Below are positions 16,909 through 25,663 of a stretch of 64,000 nucleotides of DNA, in pieces. Below the pieces are notes generated by a model. That model ran no database searches and was not told where the DNA came from. It saw only the letters and a program-made list of their open reading frames with translations. The translations under genes and the position numbers were made by a program. Source of the DNA: Methylocystis sp. SC2 (lineage in GTDB: Bacteria > Pseudomonadota > Alphaproteobacteria > Rhizobiales > Beijerinckiaceae); the NCBI RefSeq assembly GCF_000304315.1, contig NC_018485.1, positions 1,396,501 through 1,460,500 of the forward strand, in the 5' to 3' direction. Each line of letters begins with the position of its first letter. Position 1 is the first letter of the stretch.

Positions 16909-17109
16909 TTACCAGCGGCCCCGCGCGTAAAGCACGCCGAGCACGATGAGAAGCGCCAGCAGTTGCAGGCCGACGCGCCAACGCATCAGCTTCTGCGAGC
17001 GGGCCGGCGCGCCCTCGCCGCCGCGAAACATATTGATGAAGCCGGCGACGACGACAAGAATCACCGCCGCGACGGCGACGACGACCAATAGATTTGAAGG
17101 ACTTGGCAT
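16909..17109 (-). CDS. Twin-transmembrane HIG1-domain small protein
   Basis: 66 aa with two membrane helices (LLVVVAVAAVILVVVAGFINMF and VGLQLLALLIVLGVLYARGRW) joined by a short loop with the HIG1-type QKLMRWRVGLQ signature. In alphaproteobacteria such proteins are linked to respiratory oxidases. Convergent with the thioredoxin-like gene. Confidence 0.82.
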   Translation of the reverse strand: MPSPSNLLVVVAVAAVILVVVAGFINMFRGGEGAPARSQKLMRWRVGLQLLALLIVLGVLYARGRW

Positions 17110-17169
17110 GAGCGGCGCTTCTCCCTACCCGCTGCGCTGTAGAGAAGCGCGCGCCCGCCGGCAAGGCGT

Positions 17170-19638
17170 TTATCGCCGCAGCAGGCGCTGCAGATAATCG
17201 AGCTCTTCCTGCGGGCGCTCAGGCTGACCGAGCCTGCGGCGCAGCTCCTCCTGCACGCGATGGGCGCGCTGCGCCGGCGGCAGGCCGAGCGGATCATATT
17301 TCCCATAGGCGTCGGGACGATTGCCGTCGCCGGGCGCCCGCCCGAGCGGATCGCGGCCCTTGCCCCGGCGCCCGCGCCTGCCGGGGCCGCCGCCCTCTTC
17401 TTCGGCGCTTTGGTCGCCCTCGCCGCGCATTTGCTGCGCGAGCCTGTCGGCGCCCTTGCGCAAGGCCTGCACCGCGCGCCCTTGCGCGTCGACCGCCCTC
17501 GCGCCGCCTTCGCCGGCCTTGCCGAGCGCGTCTTCCGCCTCCTTCATCGCGCGGCGCGCGTCGTCGAGCTCTTCGGCGGCTTCGACGCCGCCCTCGCGCA
17601 GCGCGTCCTGCTGGCGCTCGAGCCGCTCGCGAAGCGCCTGCTGGCGTTGGCGTTCGTCGCCGAGCTCCCCGTGCTGCGGCTGTCCCTTCTGTCGATGGCC
17701 GCGCGCGCCGCGACTCTCCGTATCGCTCGGCGCGTTCATCCCCTGGAACGTGTCGTCGCGCAATTGCTGCTCTTCGCGCGACAACTGATCCAGTTCGTTG
17801 AGCGCGCGCGCCATTTCGCGTCCGCGGCCGCGACGCTGGCCCGCGCCCTGCGCCGTCTGCACATTTTCGAGAATGTCCTGGAGCTCCTCCAGGAGCCTTT
17901 GCGCTTGCGCCATGTCGCCCGACTTCATGGCTCGGTTCATCTCGTCGAGCATCGCCTGCAGCTCGTCCGGCGTGACGGCGTCGCCGCCCTCCTCCGACTC
18001 CTGGCGCGGCGAACCTTCCGGCGGCAATCGGCTGCCGAGCTGCTGGAGAAATTTATCGAGCGCGGCGCGAAGCTCCTCGGCGCGTTTCGCGATTTCCTGC
18101 TCGCTGTCGCCGCGCGCGATCGCATCCTTCAATTCGCGCTCCGCCGCGCGCAGTTCGCGCTCCGCCTGGGAGGTGTCGCCCTCCTCCAGGCCGAGCGCCA
18201 TCGCCCACAGCATTTCACAGACGCCGCGCAATTCGTCGTCGCTGCGCGGACCCTCGAGACCGCGGCGCGCCTCGCGGAGTCCGAGATGGACGGCGGCAGG
18301 CGTATCGAAGGCTTCCGGCGCGACCGACAGCGCCTCGAGCGCCACGCGAACGCTTGAGCGCGAATCCGGATCGAGCGCGAGAATGCGCCTCTGTTCGGCG
18401 AGCGCGCGGGCGAGCGGCTTGACGAAGCGACGCTGCGGCAGAGTCACGTCGATCGATTCAGAAGCGCCTTCATTGTCGGCGGCGTCCTTGGCGACGAGGC
18501 GCATCGCGAGCTTCGCGCCGCCGAACGGACTGTCGGCGAGATCGATCGTCGCCTTGGCGTCGCCCTGGCCGCCGCCGCCGGGCGGCAAAGCGAGCGCGAG
18601 ACGCGGCGGCTCGTAGAGCGCGCGTCGTGCGCTGGGCGGGCGGCTAAAGACCGCTTCGGCGCCGACGACGCCGTAATCGTCGGTGGCGCGGAACGCGAGC
18701 GTCATCGAGCCTCGAACATTGTTGCGCGGCTTTTCCGTCAGCGCGATGCTCGGCGGCTTGTCCGGGATCGCCGCAAGATCGAAACGCCGGCCGTCGGAAA
18801 GCGAGACGCGCGCCGCGCGCGAGAGTTTGAACGCCTGCTCTTTCGCCGCCCCCTTTTGCGCGTCCTCGACGGCCGCCTGCGCGGCGGCCAGTCCGCCGGA
18901 GACGGATACGCCTAAGTCCGGAGGGCGGATGCGCAGCGTCGAATTGACCGGCGCCTCGATGGGCGCGTCGCTTTCCTTCGCCAGCACGATCGGCGGACGC
19001 CCCGTAAAGGCGGGCGGTTCGAGCCAGGCGTCGACGCGCGCAGCGGTCCCGAAGCTCGCGGACGCCCGCCAGTCGAACGCGGCGGCGATGCGCGCGCGCT
19101 TTTCGTCGCCCGCCGCGAATCCGGCGGCGACCGCCGCGACGAGCGCCAGCGCGCGCAGCGCGTAAGGGTCGCGCTGCGGGACGCGCGGATGCGGCGCCTC
19201 GATGGGCGTCTGCGCCAGCGCCGTCTCCAGGCGCTGGCGATGCAACGCCCAGAGCGCCTCGACCCCCGCGTCGGCGTTCGGGCTCGCGAGCCGATCCTCG
19301 AGCGAAGACGCAGGACGCAACGCGGCGTCGCCGCTGCGGTCCAGCCGTTCAAGCGCGGCAGCGCGATGCGGCCAGCCGCGCGCCGATTCCCGAGCGATCA
19401 CATAGAGCGCGGCGAAGCCGAAGAGCGCCACGCCGCCGATGCGCGCCTCCAGCGGCGCAGCCTGCCAAAGGCCCAGCCAGGAGAGCGTCAGAAAGAACAG
19501 GAGAATCGTGGCGAGCGCCAGGCCGGCCCGCCAGACGCGCTCGGCGAGAATCGCGAGCGCCGACTGGCGCAGCATCCCCTCAAGACGCGGCGAGGTCCTT
19601 TTCCCCGAGGGCGCATTCTGGTGCTGAAGCTCGTCCAT
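17170..19638 (-). CDS. TIGR02302/DUF4175 family membrane protein
   Basis: 822 aa. Two membrane helices near the N-terminus (AGLALATILLFFLTLSWLGLW and AALYVIARESARGW), a large soluble middle part, then a long Gln/Glu/Arg-rich coiled-coil half (LQAMLDEMNRAMKSGDMAQAQRLLEELQDIL, EEQQLRDDTFQGMN) ending with a conserved DPLGRAPGDGN...YDPLGLPPAQRAHRVQEELRRRLGQPERP. This matches the alphaproteobacterial TIGR02302 family. Function is not established. Confidence 0.88.
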   Translation of the reverse strand: MDELQHQNAPSGKRTSPRLEGMLRQSALAILAERVWRAGLALATILLFFLTLSWLGLWQAAPLEARIGGVALFGFAALYVIARESARGWPHRAAALERLDRSGDAALRPASSLEDRLASPNADAGVEALWALHRQRLETALAQTPIEAPHPRVPQRDPYALRALALVAAVAAGFAAGDEKRARIAAAFDWRASASFGTAARVDAWLEPPAFTGRPPIVLAKESDAPIEAPVNSTLRIRPPDLGVSVSGGLAAAQAAVEDAQKGAAKEQAFKLSRAARVSLSDGRRFDLAAIPDKPPSIALTEKPRNNVRGSMTLAFRATDDYGVVGAEAVFSRPPSARRALYEPPRLALALPPGGGGQGDAKATIDLADSPFGGAKLAMRLVAKDAADNEGASESIDVTLPQRRFVKPLARALAEQRRILALDPDSRSSVRVALEALSVAPEAFDTPAAVHLGLREARRGLEGPRSDDELRGVCEMLWAMALGLEEGDTSQAERELRAAERELKDAIARGDSEQEIAKRAEELRAALDKFLQQLGSRLPPEGSPRQESEEGGDAVTPDELQAMLDEMNRAMKSGDMAQAQRLLEELQDILENVQTAQGAGQRRGRGREMARALNELDQLSREEQQLRDDTFQGMNAPSDTESRGARGHRQKGQPQHGELGDERQRQQALRERLERQQDALREGGVEAAEELDDARRAMKEAEDALGKAGEGGARAVDAQGRAVQALRKGADRLAQQMRGEGDQSAEEEGGGPGRRGRRGKGRDPLGRAPGDGNRPDAYGKYDPLGLPPAQRAHRVQEELRRRLGQPERPQEELDYLQRLLRR

Positions 19639-19761
19639 TTACTCTCCGAGAGCGCGCCGATGACAATGGCGGTTTCGTTGCGGACAGACAATCTTGGCCG
19701 TAGGAAAACGGTAAAATTCAGCGGATTGGCGCATCAAGGGCGGAGCGCGCTAACATGCTGC

Positions 19762-20274
19762 ATGATCCGCAAACCCAAGGGTGACGTCACTGGCGACGTC
19801 CTTTCGCCCCCGATCGGCGATCTCGCGCTTTTGCCCGCGCCCGTCGCCAGGATCCGCGACAAGATTCTCGCCGCTTGCGAGACGGGCGATGTCGAGGCGC
19901 TCCGCGTTCCGATCGACTGGAACGAGACGCGCCCGCTGTTCGCCAAGAGCGGCGCCTTCAAGGCCGGCGCCGATCCCATCGAGATTTTGAAGGCGCTTTC
20001 CTTCGATCGCAAGGGCCGCGAAACGATTTCGCTCATTCTTGCGATTTTTGCGCAGCCCTTCGTCAAGATCGTGCGCGGGCCGACGACGCTCTACGAATGG
20101 CCGGCCTTTGCGCGCCACCCACAGGCGGCGGCCAATGAGGAGGAGGCGCGCGCAAGATGGCGCTGCGTGCGTTTCGCCGATCTTATACGCTCCAATGCCG
20201 AAGGAAAGCCGCGCGCGATGCGCATCGGCGTCGGGTCGGACGGCGTTTGGCACTACTTCTGGAGCGAAGACTGA
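19762..20274 (+). CDS. Conserved hypothetical protein
   Basis: 170 aa, start placed at MIRKPKGDVTG. Recognisable stretches are DKILAACETGDVEALRVPIDWNETRPLFAKSG, DPIEILKALSFDRKGRETISLILAIF and a C-terminal GVWHYFWSED. It looks soluble, with no signal peptide. Similar proteins are widespread in Rhizobiales, to my recollection, but no function is known. It is divergent from the DUF4175 gene. Confidence 0.7.
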   Translation: MIRKPKGDVTGDVLSPPIGDLALLPAPVARIRDKILAACETGDVEALRVPIDWNETRPLFAKSGAFKAGADPIEILKALSFDRKGRETISLILAIFAQPFVKIVRGPTTLYEWPAFARHPQAAANEEEARARWRCVRFADLIRSNAEGKPRAMRIGVGSDGVWHYFWSED

Positions 20275-20379
20275 AAGTTCGTCGAAGCGTCGGGAGACGG
20301 CGCGGCGGCGATCGCCGCGCCGTAATCTGGAGAGGCTGTTCGGCAGGTCGAACGCGACCGCCGCCGGCAAAGCACTAAG

Positions 20380-20607
20380 TTAGATCTCGCGCTCCTGCTC
20401 ATGCGGCGCGGCGTGCGCGCGGCCTTCATCTTCGGCGCGTTTCAATTCTTCCGCTTCGTCGCCTTCGATCGCCTGCTCGGCGTCCTTCGCCGCCTTGTCG
20501 ACCTTGCCGCTTTCGACGAATTTCCTCGTGGCCTCATTATACTGTTTGGCGGCGGTTCGGCTGCCTTCGCCTTCGTTCGTCGGCTGCACGTCCTTCTGCG
20601 CGGTCAT
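20380..20607 (-). CDS. Small charged hypothetical protein
   Basis: 75 aa, very rich in Glu, Lys and Ala, with predicted long helices (TAAKQYNEATRKFVESGKVD, AAKDAEQAIEGDEAEELKRAEDEG). No known motif. Two small charged genes lie side by side here, both on the minus strand. Confidence 0.6.
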   Translation of the reverse strand: MTAQKDVQPTNEGEGSRTAAKQYNEATRKFVESGKVDKAAKDAEQAIEGDEAEELKRAEDEGRAHAAPHEQEREI

Positions 20608-20645
20608 CGCGTTCTCCTGTCGCTTTCAGCAGCAATGGCTTCGCG

Positions 20646-20957
20646 CTAGCTGGCGCGCCGTTCATTGCGTTTGCGCGTTTCGGCGGCCTTCTTGGCGGAC
20701 GCCGAGCGTTCTGCAGCTGGACGCGACGCGGAAGCTTCGCCGCCGATCTTGCCGCCCTTGTGCGCCGCCGGATTGCCCGTCTTGGCGCCGCGGCCGGACC
20801 CCGATTTCTTGCCGCCGCCGTCGTCCTTGTTGACGGTCGCCCAGGCGCGGCGCTCGGCTTCTTTCTCGGACACGCCGCGTTTCTCGTAGCCTTCCTCGAT
20901 GTGCTCGGCTTTGCGTTTCTGCTTGTCGGTATAGGCCGACTTGTCTCCCTGCGGCAT
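20646..20957 (-). CDS. Small basic protein, plasmid-stabilisation/ChaB-like annotation group
   Basis: 103 aa. N-terminal MPQGDKSAYTDKQKRKAEHIEEGYEKRGVSEKEAERRAWATVNK is a well-conserved bacterial sequence often labelled 'plasmid stabilization protein', followed by a Gly/Lys-rich KGG-like tail (GNPAAHKGGKIGGEA). Probably a stress-related cytosolic protein. The common name is not evidence of plasmid function. Confidence 0.72.
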   Translation of the reverse strand: MPQGDKSAYTDKQKRKAEHIEEGYEKRGVSEKEAERRAWATVNKDDGGGKKSGSGRGAKTGNPAAHKGGKIGGEASASRPAAERSASAKKAAETRKRNERRAS

Positions 20958-21051
20958 GGCTCATCTCCTTTTGCGCGCAATTGGGAATGAGCGACTAACC
21001 GCGCGCGAGGCCGCAATGTTCCGGGCCTTCGCGCAACTTTGCAAAAGGAGC

Positions 21052-22377
21052 TTAGAGCGCGTTCCAGAAGCGCATCGGCGCTCCGCTGGAAGGCGTTACG
21101 AGTTCGCCGTCCCACATGACCTTGGCGCCGCGCACGAAGGTCCCGACCGGCCAGCCGACGACTTCCTTGCCGTCATAAGGCGTCCAGCCGACGCGCGAGG
21201 CGATCCAGGAATTGCGGATCGTCTCGCGGCGCTTCATGTCGACGATGGTGAGATCGGCGTCGTAGCCCACCGCGACGCGCCCCTTGCCGGCGATGCCAAA
21301 AAGCCGCGCCGGACCGGCGCTGGTGAGGTCAACGAAACGCTGCAGGGTCAACCGGCCGGCGTTGACGTGATCGAGCAGCAGAGGAACGAGCGTCTGCACG
21401 CCTGTCATCCCCGAGGGGCTGTTGGGATAAGGCTTGGCCTTCTCTTCCAGCGTATGCGGCGCATGATCGGAGCCGAGCACGTCGACGACGCCCTGCGCGA
21501 CGCCGCGCCAGAGGGCCTCGCGATGGCGCGCCTCGCGCACCGGCGGGTTCATCTGCGCCAGCGTGCCGATGCGCGCATAATCGCGCGCATCCATCGTCAA
21601 ATGATGCGGGGTCACTTCGACGCTGGCGATGTCCTTATGTTCGGCGAGCAGCGCGATCTCTTCTTGCGTCGTGACATGCAGCACATGGACGAGCGCGCCC
21701 TTCTCGCGGGCGATGTTCATCAGCCGACGCGTCGCGCGCACCGCCGTCTCGACGTCGCGCCAGACCGGATGCGAGGACGGATCGCCGGCGATGCGCAGGG
21801 ACTTGCGCAGATTCAGCCGGTCTTCGTCTTCGCTGTGAAAGGCGGCGCGTCGGCGCGTATGCGACAGCACCTCCGCGACGCCGGCGTCGTCGGCGATGAG
21901 CAGCGAGCCGGTCGAGGAGCCCATGAACACTTTGATCCCGGCGGCGCCCGGCAGGCGCTCCAATTCGCCAAGATGCGCGGCGTTCTCATGCGTGCCGCCG
22001 ACCCAGAAGGCGAAATCGCAATGCATGCGCCCGCTCGCGCGCGCCACCTTGTCGGCGAGCTCCGCTTCGCCCGTCGTCAGCGGATTGGTGTTGGGCATGT
22101 CGAAGACGCCGACGACGCCGCCCAGAACCGCGCCGCGCGATCCCGATTCAAGGTCTTCCTTGTGCGGGGCGCCGGGCTCGCGGAAATGCACCTGGCTGTC
22201 GATGACGCCAGGCAGAATATGCAGGCCGCGACAATCGATCGTCTCACCGGCCGAGGCGCGAGAGAGATCGCCGATTTCGGCGATCTTGCCGTCGCGGACG
22301 CCGACGTCGCGTGCGCCCTCGCCGTCCTGATTGACGAGCGCGCCGCCGGAGAGGATGACGTCGAAAACCTGCGGCAT
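21052..22377 (-). CDS. pyrC: Dihydroorotase-like amidohydrolase (class I type)
   Basis: 441 aa cyclic amidohydrolase, predicted to interconvert carbamoyl aspartate and dihydroorotate in pyrimidine synthesis. Signatures: GVIDSQVHFREPG, VFDMPNTNPLTT, HSEDEDRL, HVLHVTTQEEI and the C-terminal DVLGSDHAPHT catalytic Asp. The metal motif usually reads HxH, but here the first position is Gln (SQVHF), which I recall as typical for one dihydroorotase subgroup. Start taken at MPQVFDVILSGG (22377). No pyrB neighbour is present, so it may be a paralogue. Divergent from ygfZ. Confidence 0.85.
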   Translation of the reverse strand: MPQVFDVILSGGALVNQDGEGARDVGVRDGKIAEIGDLSRASAGETIDCRGLHILPGVIDSQVHFREPGAPHKEDLESGSRGAVLGGVVGVFDMPNTNPLTTGEAELADKVARASGRMHCDFAFWVGGTHENAAHLGELERLPGAAGIKVFMGSSTGSLLIADDAGVAEVLSHTRRRAAFHSEDEDRLNLRKSLRIAGDPSSHPVWRDVETAVRATRRLMNIAREKGALVHVLHVTTQEEIALLAEHKDIASVEVTPHHLTMDARDYARIGTLAQMNPPVREARHREALWRGVAQGVVDVLGSDHAPHTLEEKAKPYPNSPSGMTGVQTLVPLLLDHVNAGRLTLQRFVDLTSAGPARLFGIAGKGRVAVGYDADLTIVDMKRRETIRNSWIASRVGWTPYDGKEVVGWPVGTFVRGAKVMWDGELVTPSSGAPMRFWNAL

Positions 22378-22481
22378 GAGTGGCGCCTCGCTTGCGATGT
22401 CGTCGCAGGATGGAGTTTTGTTGCTAATGCGCCAAAGGCGCGCGAGACTCAAGCAGCTGGCGGCGGAGGCGGAAGAGAGAC

Positions 22482-23315
22482 ATGACGACGGCGATCCTGC
22501 TCGATGACCGCGCGATCATTGAGATTTCCGGCGAAGACGCAGGCAAGTTCCTGCATAATCTGGTGACCAACGACGTCGCCTCGCTCAAGGCCGGAGAGGC
22601 GCGCTTCGCCGCGCTGCTGACGCCCCAGGGTAAGATTTTGTTCGATTTTCTGGTCTTCGCCGCAGGCGAAGGGGGCTATCTGCTCGACTGCCCGCTCGCG
22701 CTTTCCGCCGATCTCGAAAAACGTCTGAACATTTACAAGCTGCGGTCGAAAGTGACGGTGACGAACCGCAGCGGCGAATTCGAAGCGATCGCCTTTCCCG
22801 ATGCGACCGAAGCGCCGCAGGTCGAGGCCGTCGCCATCGCCGCCGATCCGCGCGGCCCGCTCGGCTTCCGCGCCATCGCGGCGAAAGGCAAGATACCGAC
22901 GGCGGAGGGGCGGAGCGCCTACGAGGCCCGGCGCATTCATGCCGGCGTGCCGCTCGGCGGCGTCGATTTCGACTATGGCGCAACCTTTCCGCACGAAGCC
23001 AACATGGATCTGCTCTCGGGGCTCGACTTCAAGAAGGGCTGCTATGTCGGCCAGGAAGTCGTGTCGCGGATGAAGCATCGCGGCCTGGTGCGCAAGCGGA
23101 TCACGAAATATCGGGCGCAAGGCGCCGCGCCCGCGCCGGGCGAAACGATCCGCGCCGGCGACGTTGAAATCGGCGTCACCGGCTCGCGCCTGCATGAAGA
23201 GGGTCTCGCCTTGATCCGTCTCGACCGTCTCGGCGACGCCTTGGCGGCCGGCGCGACGCCAATGGCGGCAGGCGCGGATTTGTCTTTTGAGACTCCGGAC
23301 AAACCGGCGACTTAG
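22482..23315 (+). CDS. ygfZ: Folate-binding protein YgfZ/IBA57
   Basis: 277 aa GcvT-like protein that helps assemble or repair iron-sulfur clusters in a folate-dependent way. The hallmark KGCYVGQEVVSRMKHRG motif is present near residues 185-201, and the N-terminus has the family's DDRAIIEISGEDAGKFLHNLVTNDV. Length is normal. The spacer to the divergent dihydroorotase is about 100 bases. Confidence 0.93.
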   Translation: MTTAILLDDRAIIEISGEDAGKFLHNLVTNDVASLKAGEARFAALLTPQGKILFDFLVFAAGEGGYLLDCPLALSADLEKRLNIYKLRSKVTVTNRSGEFEAIAFPDATEAPQVEAVAIAADPRGPLGFRAIAAKGKIPTAEGRSAYEARRIHAGVPLGGVDFDYGATFPHEANMDLLSGLDFKKGCYVGQEVVSRMKHRGLVRKRITKYRAQGAAPAPGETIRAGDVEIGVTGSRLHEEGLALIRLDRLGDALAAGATPMAAGADLSFETPDKPAT

Positions 23316-23357
23316 GGATACGACGGCCGCCGCAGCAAACGAGCGCAGGGGGCGCCG

Positions 23358-23954
23358 TCACGCCTGCCGGAACTTGGTCTTCTTGGAGGCTCTCTTGCCG
23401 AAGGAATGCACGTACCAGCCCGCGCCTAAAGCGATCGCGACCACGGTGGCGACGGCGACCGCGGTCCAGGCGCGCATGAACTCCTCGCCGACCGAGAAGA
23501 GGAAACGGGCGTTGTATTCCTTGCGGCCATCCTCGCTGCGCGCCCGCACGAGCGCCACGTAGTCTCCTTGTTTCTTGAAATCATGTTCGAGCTGGATGAC
23601 GCCGGTTTGGAACCGCGCGGGCGGCAAATAGGCTTCGTTTGGCGCTGCTTCGTCGTCGCCATTCGGCGCCGCCTCAACGATTCGGATCTCCACCATCATA
23701 TCCCGCAATTCGTCCTGCATCGTGTCGACCACGATGGTCGTCGATCCGGTTTCGGGAACGTCCTCGCAGAACTGATCTCGCGATTGCGTCGGTTGATAGA
23801 AGCTGAAGGTGATGACGTTCGGGCCCATTTGGGCCGAGCATTCCCGAACTTTCTGGAACGCCTTGGCGGAATCCCTGCGCACCGCTTGCGCCTCCGCGCA
23901 GTCGATCGAGCCGATCGCCGCGAGGAGAATGAAGAAGAGCCTAATTCTGAACAT
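23358..23954 (-). CDS. Exported protein with C-terminal membrane anchor, unknown
   Basis: 198 aa. Signal peptide MFRIRLFFILLAAIGSIDCAEAQ, a periplasmic domain with two Cys (VRECSAQ and DQFCEDVP) that could form a disulfide, a beta-rich portion (FQTGVIQLEHDFKKQGDYVALVRARSEDGRKEYNARFLFSVGEEF), and a C-terminal helix (AWTAVAVATVVAIALGAGWYVHSF) with a Lys-rich cytosolic tail. No family recognised. The layout resembles tail-anchored periplasmic proteins such as PmoD, but its metal motifs are missing. Confidence 0.62.
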   Translation of the reverse strand: MFRIRLFFILLAAIGSIDCAEAQAVRRDSAKAFQKVRECSAQMGPNVITFSFYQPTQSRDQFCEDVPETGSTTIVVDTMQDELRDMMVEIRIVEAAPNGDDEAAPNEAYLPPARFQTGVIQLEHDFKKQGDYVALVRARSEDGRKEYNARFLFSVGEEFMRAWTAVAVATVVAIALGAGWYVHSFGKRASKKTKFRQA

Positions 23955-24151
23955 GTTTTCGCCCGAATTCGACATCGTGTCTCGAAAATCGAGAATGCCG
24001 CATTTTTGGGCCTGCCGTCCATCGCCTGCCGACGGCGAAGGCGACGAAATGAGTTCCCCAAGCCGAAGGCGTATCGCAGCTGGACGCTGACGGAAGTTGC
24101 TCTCAGCCCGCCGATCTTCGTCGACCCGCCGATGGCCGGTCGGCGCGTGGC

Positions 24152-24313
24152 CTATCGGGCCAGGGAATCGAGCGCGACGTCCATGGCGCGGACGAGCGCC
24201 ATATTGCCGAAGAGAATCACCGCAATCGCGAGCGCGACGTAGAGCACGTCGGCCAACGCAAGATGTCCAGCCGCATGTTCGGCGACGTCCCGTTCAGTCG
24301 GCTGCACGTCCAT
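24152..24313 (-). CDS. Small single-span membrane protein, unknown
   Basis: 53 aa starting MDVQPTERDVAEHAAGH, with one hydrophobic helix (LADVLYVALAIAVILFGNMAL). GGAAGGAAG lies about 8 bases before the ATG. It lies between an unknown exported-protein gene and the divergent mch promoter region. Short, so support is limited to the ribosome-binding site and a clean membrane helix. Confidence 0.45.
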   Translation of the reverse strand: MDVQPTERDVAEHAAGHLALADVLYVALAIAVILFGNMALVRAMDVALDSLAR

Positions 24314-24667
24314 CTCATCTTCCTTCCAGCGTAAAAATATATCGTACTGGTCGCTTTTCGCACAAAGCGCGCCTGCTTGATGTGCGGAAACACACAAGCG
24401 ATGCTCAACGCTTCAGCAGCCGATTGGTTGCCTTAATAAACCCACAAAGATTGAAGTTTTGTGACATTCGGCCTCAAACTTCATGGCCGATTCATGGCCA
24501 GCTTATGGCCGAGCGGTTCGCGCCGCGACATGCTGCGACGCGGCCCGGCTTTCGTTTCGGCGGAAAAGCTCTATAAGTTCAGGGCTCGAACCGGCGGCAG
24601 GCGCATGCTTAGAACGGCCGGGCAAGGGTGGATAGCGCCACAGAGCGAAAGAAGGGAAGGGCCACAC
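24314..24667. promoter_or_regulatory. Gene-free region upstream of mch, with three phased repeats
   Basis: No convincing gene is seen here. Three near-identical 9-mers lie at 24480-24488, 24491-24499 and 24502-24510 (TTCATGGCC, TTCATGGCC, CTTATGGCC), exactly 11 bases apart, about one helical turn. Such face-of-helix direct repeats could be an operator for the C1 gene cluster starting at 24668. This is an inference from spacing only. Confidence 0.4.
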
Positions 24668-25648
24668 GTGAGCGGAAGCCTGAACATCAGCGGCCGCACG
24701 ACCGAAAGCGTCAACGCTCTCGCGGGCGCGCTGGTCGACCGTCTCGTCGCCGGCGCGGCGAAATATCGGGTCTCGGTCGAGCGCGGCGGCCTCGGCGAAT
24801 TACTGATCGACGCCGGCGCCAAGGTCCCGGGCGGCATTGAGGCCGGCCTGCTGCTGACCGAGATCTGCATGGGCGGACTTGGGCGCGTCGCCCTTTCCCA
24901 CACGCCGGCCGCGCCCAACTGGCCGTTTTGGCTGACCGTGACCAGCGCCGATCCCGTCGTCGCCTGCCTCGCCAGCCAATACGCCGGCTGGAGCCTCAGC
25001 CATGAAAAATTCTTCGCTCTGGGGTCGGGGCCGGGCCGCGCCCAGGCGCGGGCCGAAAAGCTCTTCGACGAACTGTCGTATCGCGATCTCGCCGACCGCG
25101 TCACCATCGTCCTCGAAAGCGGCTCGCCGCCGCCCAAGGAAGTTGTCGAGAAAGTGGCGGCGCGCTCAGGCGTGACGCCGGACAAGGTCGCCTTCATTTA
25201 TGCGCCGACGCAGTCGCTCGCCGGCGGCGTGCAGGTGGTCGGCCGGGTGCTCGAAGTCGCGTTGCACAAGGCGCATGAGCTGCATTTTCCGCTCGACGAC
25301 ATTATCGACGGCGTCGCGACGGCGCCGCTCTCGCCGCCCCACCCCGACTTCGTGCAGGCGATGGGCCGCACCAATGACGCGATCATTTATGCGGGGCGCG
25401 CGCATCTTTTCGTGAAGGGCTCGGCGGCCGCCGCCAAGGAGCTCGCCGAGAAGCTGCCGAGCATGACGTCGCGCGACTATGGCCGGCCGTTCGCCGAAAT
25501 CTTCAAGGCGTATAAGGGCGACTTCTATAAGATCGACGGCAGCCTGTTTTCGCCGGCCGAAGCGCTTGTGACGGCGGTCGAGACCGGCGAAACCTTCCGG
25601 GCCGGCGAGATCAATCTGGCGCTGCTGGATAAATCGTTTGGCGGGTGA
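24668..25648 (+). CDS. mch: Methenyl-tetrahydromethanopterin cyclohydrolase
   Basis: 326 aa cytosolic enzyme of the H4MPT-dependent formaldehyde oxidation pathway, hydrolysing methenyl-H4MPT to formyl-H4MPT. Family stretches: [67 protein letters not shown] and [17 protein letters not shown]. The start is a GTG at 24668, preceded by GAAGGGAAGG. The frame extends upstream but that part looks non-coding. It opens the gene order mch, ATP-grasp, CitG-like, fae known from methylotrophs. Confidence 0.96.
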   Translation: MSGSLNISGRTTESVNALAGALVDRLVAGAAKYRVSVERGGLGELLIDAGAKVPGGIEAGLLLTEICMGGLGRVALSHTPAAPNWPFWLTVTSADPVVACLASQYAGWSLSHEKFFALGSGPGRAQARAEKLFDELSYRDLADRVTIVLESGSPPPKEVVEKVAARSGVTPDKVAFIYAPTQSLAGGVQVVGRVLEVALHKAHELHFPLDDIIDGVATAPLSPPHPDFVQAMGRTNDAIIYAGRAHLFVKGSAAAAKELAEKLPSMTSRDYGRPFAEIFKAYKGDFYKIDGSLFSPAEALVTAVETGETFRAGEINLALLDKSFGG

Positions 25649-25663
25649 TCGCCGGGGCGTTGT

